From: Paracoccaceae bacterium
GTDB lineage: Bacteria > Pseudomonadota > Alphaproteobacteria > Rhodobacterales > Rhodobacteraceae
DNA length: 5,821 nt
Assembly (NCBI GenBank): GCA_026997055.1
Contig: JALWJU010000198.1
Coordinates: 1-5,821 of the forward strand
Reading direction: 5' to 3'
Part shown: piece by piece, positions 1 to 4,926 of the stretch
Numbering within the stretch: the stretch's first letter is position 1
Layout: every line of letters begins with the position of its first letter
Made by a program: the position numbers and the translations under genes
Notes under the pieces: generated by a model
What the model saw: only the letters and a program-made list of their open reading frames with translations
Told to the model about the DNA's origin: nothing
Database searches by the model: none

Positions 1-650
1 CGCCGGGCATAGGCGGCGCTGTCGTTTTCCTGTGGCAGGCGGGCAAGGGCGGCATCCAGAAGGGCGTCGTCCACCACGCCGCGCCCGCGGGTCTCGATCA
101 GCTTTTCCACCAGCCAGGGGGTGAATTCCGGGTGCGGCTGGATGGTCAGGATCCGGTCGCCGATTGCCAGCGAAGCATATCGGCAGAAATCGTTGCCCGC
201 CAGCACCTCGGCGCCTTCGGGAAGCTCGGTCACCTGATCCTGGTGCCAGGCGTTGAGGGTCATCTCGGTGCCGTCGGCAAAGCGGTATTCCTGCGGCCCC
301 ACCGCCCAGCCGCCGGGGTGCTTTTCGACCTTGCCGCCCAGCGCTTGGGCGATGATCTGGTGGCCGAAACAGACCCCGATCAGCGGCCGGCCGGAATCGT
401 GGATGGCGCGGATCAGGTCTTCAAGCCGGCCGATCCACGGCAGATCCTCGTAAGCGCCATGTTTCGAGCCGGTGATGAGCCAGCCGTCGGCGGCTTCGGG
501 GCCTTCGGGGAATTCGCCATCCACGACCATGTAGGGCGCGAAGCTGAAGCCGTGCCCGGCCAGCAGCGCGGCGAAGATGTCGGCATATTCGCCCATCTCC
601 TCGCGCACTTCGGGCACGGCGTGGCCGGTCTGGAGGATTCCGATTTTCAT
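1..650 (-). CDS. Class I glutamine amidotransferase (GMP synthase-like GATase domain), C-terminus cut by window edge
   Basis: The frame is open from an ATG at 650 to the left edge, giving 216 codons without a stop. The product begins MKIGILQTGH and has the class I GATase layout: an oxyanion-strand region near residues 56-67 (GWLITGSKHGAY), the nucleophile elbow GVCFGHQ with Cys94, an AWHQD segment at 134-138, and QPHPE with His173 and Glu175. The triad is therefore complete and the enzyme should hydrolyse an amide or gamma-glutamyl bond to release ammonia or glutamate. No synthetase domain is visible, and by 216 residues the protein is near the usual length of stand-alone members (about 220-240), so it resembles free GATases of the YfeJ/PuuD-like kind rather than full GuaA. 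It lies 64 nt after the second permease of an amino-acid importer on the same strand, which suggests a catabolic link. The substrate is not known. The SD is weak (GGTGA three bases before ATG). Confidence 0.9.
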   Translation of the reverse strand, partial: MKIGILQTGHAVPEVREEMGEYADIFAALLAGHGFSFAPYMVVDGEFPEGPEAADGWLITGSKHGAYEDLPWIGRLEDLIRAIHDSGRPLIGVCFGHQIIAQALGGKVEKHPGGWAVGPQEYRFADGTEMTLNAWHQDQVTELPEGAEVLAGNDFCRYASLAIGDRILTIQPHPEFTPWLVEKLIETRGRGVVDDALLDAALARLPQENDSAAYAR

Positions 651-660
651 GCGTCACCGA

Positions 661-672
661 ATTTGATCAAAT
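661..672. promoter_or_regulatory. Perfect 12-bp palindrome (possible operator) before the amidotransferase gene
   Basis: The sequence ATTTGATCAAAT reads the same on both strands. It lies in the 64-nt gap between the second permease and the amidotransferase and ends ten bases before the latter's ATG. Its AT-rich content stands out from the GC-rich surroundings. The position, just after a possible promoter and before the start codon, would suit a repressor operator. The binding protein is unknown. It is not a canonical FNR box, because the TTGAT and ATCAA half sites overlap rather than being four bases apart. Confidence 0.35.
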
Positions 673-681
673 CTCACCGGC

Positions 682-710
682 AACCTATCCCAGCCCTATT
701 GACCGGGCAA
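682..710 (-). promoter_or_regulatory. Weak candidate promoter for the amidotransferase gene
   Basis: On the minus strand TTGCCC (710-705) and TAGGTT (687-682) are separated by 17 bases. The -35 matches TTGACA at four of six positions, and the -10 matches TATAAT at only three. Alphaproteobacterial housekeeping promoters often keep the TTG of the -35 and a degenerate -10, so this is possible but not strong. If used, transcription would start near 675, just before the palindrome. The gene may equally be expressed by read-through from the transporter operon. Confidence 0.2.
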
Positions 711-714
711 GGGC

Positions 715-1557
715 CTAACGAACCACATTGGGCCGGATGCGCAGCTTGCGACGCGCCTCCTGGGGCAGGTGGCGGTTGAGCCGCCGGTTGATGGCGCCAT
801 AGACGGCGATGACCGTGAGCGTCAGCAGGATGAAATAGCCGGCAAGGATCGGGTAGGCGACGAAGGGGTTGAAGGTCTTGTCGGCGAAGTAGCTGGCGTA
901 ATAGAGCGCGTCGCCCTTCTGCCGCCAGGCCGGAAAGCCCGAGAAGAACACCAGCGTGGTGGCATGAAAGAGGAAAATCGCTTCATTGGTATAGGCGGGC
1001 CAGGCGAGCCGCAGCATGGTCGGCCAGATGATCCGCCGGTAGCGTTTCCAGCCGGTGAGGCCGTAGGCGTCGGCGGCCTCGATATCGCCCTTGGGGATCG
1101 ACTTCAGCGCGCCGTAGAAGATTTCGGCGCTGTAGGCGGTGGTGTTGAGGATCAGCACGATCAGCGCCCCCAGCCAGGCGCGGGTCAGCCAGCGGGTCTC
1201 GACGGTGATTTCGGTGAAACCGAGATTGATGTCCCAGCCCATCTTGGGCAGCAGCACGAAGGCCTCGTAAAACAGGAAGAACTGGATGAACAGGGGCGAG
1301 CCGCGAAAGATAAAGATGAACCATTCCGCCGGCTTGCGCAGCCACCAGCGGCGGTTGGCCTTGGCCATGGCGATGGCATTGGCGAGGAAGAAGCCGAAGA
1401 AGATCGCGAGGATGCCGAAATAGAGATTCCACAACAGCCCCGAGCCGATCAGGGTGAAATGCTCGCACAGGGTGAAGTCGCGCTTGGGCAGCAGCCGCTC
1501 GCCGATGCCGATCGAGCGCAGGCCATAGGCGACGATGGTGTCGAGACAGGCGCTCAT
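715..1557 (-). CDS. Amino-acid ABC transporter permease, HisM/OccM type (second permease)
   Basis: This 280-residue inner-membrane protein belongs to the polar amino acid (PAAT) permease family. It should form the transport channel together with the neighbouring permease. The EAA loop that docks on the ATPase is at about residues 159-179 (IEAADAYGLTGWKRYRRIIWP), and is very close in form to HisM. The FRGSPLFIQFFLFYE segment at 84-98 is the conserved stretch leading into the second membrane helix. Hydrophobic segments lie at about 39-63, 83-103, 128-147, 185-206 and 233-256. The N-terminus is about 35 residues longer than in E. coli HisM and contains Cys4 and Cys31. The ATG at 1557 was chosen because it has SD AAGGGG eight bases upstream, and because it overlaps the stop codon of the preceding permease gene as ATGA, suggesting translational coupling. 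The frame is open further upstream only as a shadow of that gene. Confidence 0.93.
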   Translation of the reverse strand: MSACLDTIVAYGLRSIGIGERLLPKRDFTLCEHFTLIGSGLLWNLYFGILAIFFGFFLANAIAMAKANRRWWLRKPAEWFIFIFRGSPLFIQFFLFYEAFVLLPKMGWDINLGFTEITVETRWLTRAWLGALIVLILNTTAYSAEIFYGALKSIPKGDIEAADAYGLTGWKRYRRIIWPTMLRLAWPAYTNEAIFLFHATTLVFFSGFPAWRQKGDALYYASYFADKTFNPFVAYPILAGYFILLTLTVIAVYGAINRRLNRHLPQEARRKLRIRPNVVR

Positions 1558-2450
1558 ATGGCCAGCCCCTTGTCGGCAGCCCGGCCGCCGGACTTGGCCC
1601 CCGAAGTCGCCTGCCCGTGGGTGAGGCGGGCCATGAGCCGGTCGAGCACGATTTCGCTCACCCGCGTCAGCAGCAGGTAGAAGACCAGCAGCGCGAGGAA
1701 GTAATAGAGCCGCCAGTCCGGGTGCGGATAGGTGAAGGCCGAGGTCTTGGAGCCTCCCAGCTCGCGCGCCCAATAGACGATATCCTCGACTCCGAGCAGG
1801 AACAGGAGCGGCGTGGCCTTGATCAGGATCATCCACAGATTGCCGAGGCCCGGCAGGGCATAGACCCACATCTGCGGCACCATGATCCGCCAGAAGGCCT
1901 GCCGCCGGCTCATCCCGTAGGCCTCGGCGGTCTCCATCTGCGCGCGCGGCACGGCCCGCATCCCGCCATAAAGCACATTGGCCGCGAATGCCCCGAAGAC
2001 GATGGCAAAGGTGATGACCGCAAGGGCGAATCCGTAGGTCTCGTGCACCCATTGCGGGGCCGAGGAAAGCGGCATCTTGGCCGCCGGGCAGACCACGAAA
2101 TCATTGCCCTGCCGGATCGGCTCGCTCCAGTCGGGGCACTTGATCCTGTGGCGGAGATATTCGATCCCCTGATCCAGCGCGATCACGAAGAACAGGAAGA
2201 AGGCGATGTCCGGCACCCCGCGCACCACCGCCGTATAGCCCTTGCCCAGCCAGCGAAGCGGGGCGAAATGCGAGCGCGCCGCCATGGCGCCGGCAAAGCC
2301 GAAGGCCAGCGCCACCGGGGCGGTCACCAGCAGCAGCACCATGACCGTGCCGAACGAGCGGTAAAAGGCCATGTGCTTGCCCGTGGTCAGGTAGCAACTG
2401 AGCCAGGCGAGGCCCTCGAGCGTGTCGGGATCGGTGCACCAGGAAAACAT
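1554..2450 (-). CDS. Amino-acid ABC transporter permease, HisQ/OccQ type (first permease)
   Basis: This 298-residue PAAT-family inner-membrane permease is the likely partner of the next gene's product. The EAA loop is at about 172-192 (METAEAYGMSRRQAFWRIMVP), and the VVRGVPDIAFFLFF segment at 75-88 matches the conserved entry to helix 2. Hydrophobic segments lie at about 33-57, 82-97, 139-162, 203-222 and 247-266. It is clearly longer than E. coli HisQ (228 residues). The extra length is an N-terminal stretch with Cys5 and Cys19, a roughly 40-residue predicted periplasmic loop (about 98-138) with Cys105 and Cys121, and a polar C-terminal tail. The start is the ATG at 2450; a TTG two codons upstream is less likely. 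No SD lies at normal distance, but AAAGGAGG lies beyond a hairpin (see 2451-2488). The gene follows the binding-protein gene by 48 nt. Confidence 0.92.
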   Translation of the reverse strand: MFSWCTDPDTLEGLAWLSCYLTTGKHMAFYRSFGTVMVLLLVTAPVALAFGFAGAMAARSHFAPLRWLGKGYTAVVRGVPDIAFFLFFVIALDQGIEYLRHRIKCPDWSEPIRQGNDFVVCPAAKMPLSSAPQWVHETYGFALAVITFAIVFGAFAANVLYGGMRAVPRAQMETAEAYGMSRRQAFWRIMVPQMWVYALPGLGNLWMILIKATPLLFLLGVEDIVYWARELGGSKTSAFTYPHPDWRLYYFLALLVFYLLLTRVSEIVLDRLMARLTHGQATSGAKSGGRAADKGLAI

Positions 2451-2488
2451 GCGCAAAGCGGGGCCGCAGCCGGCCCCGCCCTCCTTTG
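2451..2488 (-). promoter_or_regulatory. Intercistronic GC hairpin with SD on its far side, before the first permease
   Basis: Bases 2458-2466 and 2471-2479 form a nine-base-pair, nearly all G-C stem closed by the four-base loop at 2467-2470. In the transcript the purine-rich AAAGGAG (2487-2481) lies just upstream of this stem and the permease AUG (2450) just downstream. In linear distance the SD is 30 bases from the AUG. With the stem folded, only about eight unpaired bases remain between them, which is a normal spacing. CUUUG (2458-2454) could also pair with CAAAG (2488-2484), which would cover part of the SD. There is no U-run, so it is not a typical intrinsic terminator. Such hairpins can also protect binding-protein mRNA from 3' decay. 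Confidence 0.6.
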
Positions 2489-2498
2489 TCGTGACGGA

Positions 2499-3233
2499 TC
2501 AGAAGGTCTGGGCGTCTTCGCCGAACCACTTCCTGATCAGGGCATTCAGGCTGCCGTCGTCCTTCATCGACTGAATGGCGGCGTTGAATTTCTCTTTCAG
2601 CTCGGTGTCGCTTTCGCGCACACCCATGCCGACGCCGCCGCCGATCACCACGTCATCGCCGACGAACTTCAGCTCGCCGTTACTCTCGGCCACGATCGGG
2701 GCGAGGAAGTCCTTGTCGGCCAGCACCGCGTCGGCCTCGCCATTGCGCACCGCGGCGATGGTCTCGTCGGCGGTAGCGAACTCGACCAGCGTCGCGCCGC
2801 TATCGGCCACATAGCCGGCCTGAATGGTGGCGGTCTGGGCCGCGATCACGCCGCCCGTCGTGTCCACGTCATCGGACAGCGCGACATAGGCCGAGGGCGA
2901 GCCGGGGATGTATTCCTGCGTGAAATCAATCACCTCGTCGCGCTCCGGCGTGATCGACATGCCGGCGATGATGGTGTCGTAATTGCCGCTCACCAGGTTC
3001 GGAATGATGCTGTCCCAGTCGTTGGTGACCCATTCGCAGGTCAGCTCCGCGCGCTTGCACAGCTCGTCGCCCAGCTCGCGCTCGAAGCCATCCACCTCGC
3101 CGGCATCGTTGATGAAATTGTACGGAGGATAGGCGCCCTCGGTGCCCATGCGCACGGTCGTGGCGTGGCTGCCGGCCAGGGCCATGCCGGCGGACATGGC
3201 CAGCGCGGCGGCGGTGAGTACGAGTTTCTTCAT
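2499..3233 (-). CDS. Periplasmic amino-acid-binding protein of the ABC importer (SBP family 3)
   Basis: This 244-residue solute-binding protein captures an amino acid in the periplasm and delivers it to the permeases. It starts with a Sec signal peptide: MKK, a hydrophobic core, and a likely signal peptidase I site after ALA at residue 20. The mature part matches the HisJ/ArtJ family: TEGAYPPYNF near 31-40, DGFERELGDELCKR at 48-61, AGMSITPER at 90-98 with Arg98 in place of the carboxylate-binding arginine of HisJ, Gln138 in the second-lobe ligand loop, and Asp173 in LAD, where HisJ has its amino-group-binding aspartate. Cys59 and Cys66 occupy the HisJ disulfide positions. AGM in place of the HisJ serine pair is more like ArtJ, so a basic amino acid such as arginine is plausible but not certain. 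The ATG at 3233 has SD AAGGGAG seven bases upstream. It lies 41 nt after the ATPase gene. Confidence 0.93.
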   Translation of the reverse strand: MKKLVLTAAALAMSAGMALAGSHATTVRMGTEGAYPPYNFINDAGEVDGFERELGDELCKRAELTCEWVTNDWDSIIPNLVSGNYDTIIAGMSITPERDEVIDFTQEYIPGSPSAYVALSDDVDTTGGVIAAQTATIQAGYVADSGATLVEFATADETIAAVRNGEADAVLADKDFLAPIVAESNGELKFVGDDVVIGGGVGMGVRESDTELKEKFNAAIQSMKDDGSLNALIRKWFGEDAQTF

Positions 3234-3247
3234 GGAGGTTCTCCCTT
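3234..3247 (-). promoter_or_regulatory. Shine-Dalgarno of the binding-protein gene, able to pair with bases next to the AUG
   Basis: AAGGGAG (3247-3241) is followed by AACCTCC and then the ATG. This is a strong SD at good spacing and it fixes the start at 3233. GGAG (3244-3241) can pair with CUCC (3237-3234) across a three-base loop, a small stem that would cover the SD. It is only four base pairs long and is probably opened easily. Confidence 0.5.
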
Positions 3248-3274
3248 GGTTCAAGATTGTGGCTCATGCCTTCC

Positions 3275-4054
3275 TCAATCGGGTGCGGTTGCAGACAGGA
3301 ACTGCCGCAAGCGCTCCGATCGCGGATTGCCGAAGACCTCGCTCGGCGGGCCTTCTTCTTCGATACTGCCATTGTGCAGGAATACCACATGGTCGGCAAC
3401 ATCCGCCGCCAGTCGCATGTCATGGGTGACGATGACCATGGTGCGCCCCTCGCGGGCGAGGTCCTTGATCACCTTGACGACTTCCTGTTCAAGCTCCGGG
3501 TCGAGCGCGCTGGTGGGCTCGTCAAACAAGAGCGCCCGGGGCTCCATGCAAAGCGCCCGGGCAATGGCGGCGCGCTGCTGCTGGCCGCCGGAAAGCTGCG
3601 AGGGCCAGGCATCGGCCTTGTCGCCGATGCCGACCTTTTCGAGATATCTGCGCGCGGCGGCTTCCACCTCGGCCTTGTCGCGCCCCAGCACCGTGACCGG
3701 GGCTTCCATGACATTCTGCAGGATGGTCATGTGCGACCACAGGTTGAACTGCTGAAACACCATCGCCAGATTGGTGCGGATGCGCATGATCTGGGCACGG
3801 TCGGCGGGCTGGCGATGCTCTCCCGAGCCCTTCCACTTGATCGGCTCGCCCTCGAACAGGATCTCCCCCTGCTGGCTGTATTCCAGGAGATTGGCGCAGC
3901 GCAGGAGCGTGGACTTGCCCGAGCCCGAAGAGCCGATCAGGACCACCACATGGCCGCGCGGGGCCGTCAGATCGACACCCTTGAGCACTTCGAGCGGGCC
4001 GAAGGACTTGTGCAGGTCGCGGATCTCGATGACGGGTGCGGCGCTGTCTTTCAC
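3275..4054 (-). CDS. Amino-acid ABC transporter ATP-binding protein, HisP/OccP type
   Basis: This ATPase subunit works as a dimer on the cytoplasmic side and powers uptake through the two downstream permeases. From the GTG at 4054 it has 259 residues, which is normal for HisP. It shows Walker A GSSGSGKST at 41-49, the Q-loop in FQQFNLWSHMT at about 100-110, signature LSGGQQQR at 154-161, Walker B ALLFDEPTSALD from about 174, and the H-loop histidine in VTHD near 211. FNLWSHMTILQNVMEAP is very HisP-like and indicates the His/Arg/Lys/Orn or opine group. The start is uncertain. GTG at 4054 has AGGAAGG (4072-4066) 11 bases upstream, whereas an in-frame GTG at 4087, giving 270 residues, has no visible SD and would add a MAIVTRKAAPP extension containing a rare AGG codon. 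It is the first gene of the transporter operon, 97 nt after the TerB gene. Confidence 0.94.
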   Translation of the reverse strand: MKDSAAPVIEIRDLHKSFGPLEVLKGVDLTAPRGHVVVLIGSSGSGKSTLLRCANLLEYSQQGEILFEGEPIKWKGSGEHRQPADRAQIMRIRTNLAMVFQQFNLWSHMTILQNVMEAPVTVLGRDKAEVEAAARRYLEKVGIGDKADAWPSQLSGGQQQRAAIARALCMEPRALLFDEPTSALDPELEQEVVKVIKDLAREGRTMVIVTHDMRLAADVADHVVFLHNGSIEEEGPPSEVFGNPRSERLRQFLSATAPD

Positions 4055-4085
4055 GGGCGGGGCGGCCTTCCTGGTGACGATTGCC

Positions 4086-4116
4086 ACAATAGGACCGAAA
4101 AAGCCGGGAAATGCAA
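4086..4116 (-). promoter_or_regulatory. Weak candidate promoter of the ABC transporter operon
   Basis: On the minus strand TTGCAT (4116-4111) and TATTGT (4091-4086) are 19 bases apart. Both boxes are partial matches and the spacing is long, so support is weak. If real, transcription would begin near 4079, downstream of the GTG at 4087. That would favour the GTG at 4054 as the start of the ATPase, with its SD in a short leader. The location between two functionally distinct gene groups is where a promoter would be expected. Confidence 0.22.
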
Positions 4117-4124
4117 CGGCCTTT
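4098..4124 (-). terminator. Candidate intrinsic terminator after the pyrG-DUF1330-TerB group
   Basis: On the minus strand AAAGGCCG (4124-4117) can pair with CGGCTTTT (4106-4099) across a ten-base loop. The core is four G-C pairs, extended by one G-U and three A-U pairs, and the arm runs into five T (4102-4098). It begins 37 nt after the TerB stop codon. The stem is short and the loop large, so termination may be partial. It overlaps the -35 box of the candidate promoter. Confidence 0.4.
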
Positions 4125-4161
4125 GCGCTCCCTGCCTGTCCGCCGGGCCGCCGCTCCGTGC

Positions 4162-4593
4162 CTATTGCGCCCGCTTGCGTGCCAGATTGCTGTCGCGGTC
4201 ATTGACCCCCAGCAGGCTGGCAATCAGCCGCATCAGCGCATTTTCCTCCTCGGAGCGGCGCCCATCGGCCAGCACCACCCGCCAGGCTGCCTCGACCACG
4301 GCGATGCGCTCCTCATAGGGCACCGCATCCTTGATCGCGCGGGTGAAGCGCACCGTATCCGGGGCTTCGCGCTCCAGGTTTTCCGCGACCAGCAGCAGAT
4401 CGCCGGTCTCGCCCGGATCGAGCCGGTAGCGGTCGGCGAGGATACGGCGGATACGGGCGACTTCCACCTCGGCATAATCGCCGTCCGAGCGGGCGATACG
4501 CACCAGCAGCGCGGCCAGCGCGATACGGGCATCGCTCGGCGGGAGCGTGCTCGGGCTGGTGCCGAACAGGCGCTGGAACAGACCCGGCTTCAT
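4162..4593 (-). CDS. TerB-family (tellurite resistance protein B fold) cytoplasmic protein, function unknown
   Basis: This 143-residue protein is predicted to be all helical and without signal peptide or membrane segment. It matches the TerB fold family by its two repeated motifs: ARSDGDYAEVE at about 34-44 and LADGRRSEEE at about 108-117. Each combines Asp-Gly with following Glu residues at a helix start, and these acidic clusters are thought to bind metal in TerB-like proteins. The C-terminal LMRLIASLLGVNDRDS is typical of the small alphaproteobacterial stand-alone members. No other ter genes are present here, so a role in tellurite resistance should not be assumed. The ATG at 4593 overlaps the DUF1330 stop codon as ATGA. 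No strong SD is seen, so translation may depend on coupling. The TAG is at 4164-4162. Confidence 0.85.
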   Translation of the reverse strand: MKPGLFQRLFGTSPSTLPPSDARIALAALLVRIARSDGDYAEVEVARIRRILADRYRLDPGETGDLLLVAENLEREAPDTVRFTRAIKDAVPYEERIAVVEAAWRVVLADGRRSEEENALMRLIASLLGVNDRDSNLARKRAQ

Positions 4594-4907
4594 GGCTGAC
4601 CCGCCACGCCGTCTTTGTCGTCATAGCCCTCGACGATCACCAGATCGGCCTCGCTTGCCGGGATGCGCAGGGCCTTGGCGGCCTGATATTCGGGGCTTTC
4701 GTAACAGGCCAGCGCCGCCTCGTAGGAGGGAAATTCGATCACCACATTACGCGCCCGGCAGCTGCCCTCCGGGTTTTCGAAGCGGCCGGAGCGGACCAGA
4801 AAACGCGCGCCGTATCTGGCGAAGGGCGCGGCATTGGCCTCAATGTATTTCGCGTATTGGTCCGGATCCGAAATATCGACCCGGCCGATCCAGTATCCCT
4901 TGGCCAT
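4590..4907 (-). CDS. DUF1330 family protein (dimeric alpha-beta barrel fold)
   Basis: This 105-residue cytoplasmic protein matches DUF1330 along its length: MAKGYWIGRVDISDPDQYAKY at the start, then FARYGARFLVRSGRFE at about 29-44, RNVVIEFPSYEAALACYESPEYQ at about 53-75, and a final strand DLVIVEGY at about 88-95. The fold is that of small ferredoxin-like dimers related to the ABM/EthD group. The biochemical role of the family is not established. The ATG at 4907 follows AGAGGAAACC, which gives an SD core GAGG five bases upstream. An ATG at 4920 is out of frame. The gene starts 19 nt after the pyrG stop and overlaps the TerB gene by four bases, so it is probably co-transcribed with both. Confidence 0.9.
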   Translation of the reverse strand: MAKGYWIGRVDISDPDQYAKYIEANAAPFARYGARFLVRSGRFENPEGSCRARNVVIEFPSYEAALACYESPEYQAAKALRIPASEADLVIVEGYDDKDGVAGQP

Positions 4908-4926
4908 GGTTTCCTCTCATGTATTT

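Noticed and set aside
661..672. FNR/Anr box reading of the palindrome
   Set aside because: The consensus needs four bases between TTGAT and ATCAA; here the half sites overlap.
769..1680. Plus-strand open frame (303 codons) opposite the second permease
   Set aside because: Antisense shadow rich in Gly, Glu and Asp with no family resemblance and no promoter or SD support.
1558..2052. Apparent N-terminal extension of the second permease frame upstream of ATG 1557
   Set aside because: It lies entirely inside the first permease gene in another frame and encodes Arg/Ala/Gly-rich sequence without membrane segments. The family-like protein starts at 1557 with a good SD.
3234..3254. TTG start at 3254 that would lengthen the binding protein by seven residues
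   Set aside because: It would read through the SD and put polar residues ahead of the MKK of the signal peptide. ATG 3233 fits better.
2926..3423. Minus-strand frame containing an ATG just after the ATPase stop, preceded by GGAAGG
   Set aside because: Out of frame with the signal peptide of the binding protein and rich in Arg/His. The real start at 3233 has a better SD and a clear signal peptide.
1617..3755. Very long plus-strand open frame (712 codons) lying opposite the transporter genes
   Set aside because: It is antisense to four well-supported genes, crosses their boundaries, and its product is low-complexity (rich in His, Arg, Gly) with no recognisable domain. Long antisense frames are common in GC-rich DNA.
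3257..4318. Plus-strand open frame (353 codons) opposite the ATPase gene
   Set aside because: Antisense to the conserved ATPase and running into the TerB gene. No recognisable domain.
4108..4593. Tellurite resistance operon
   Set aside because: Only a single TerB-fold protein is present, with no terA, terC, terD or terZ-like neighbours.
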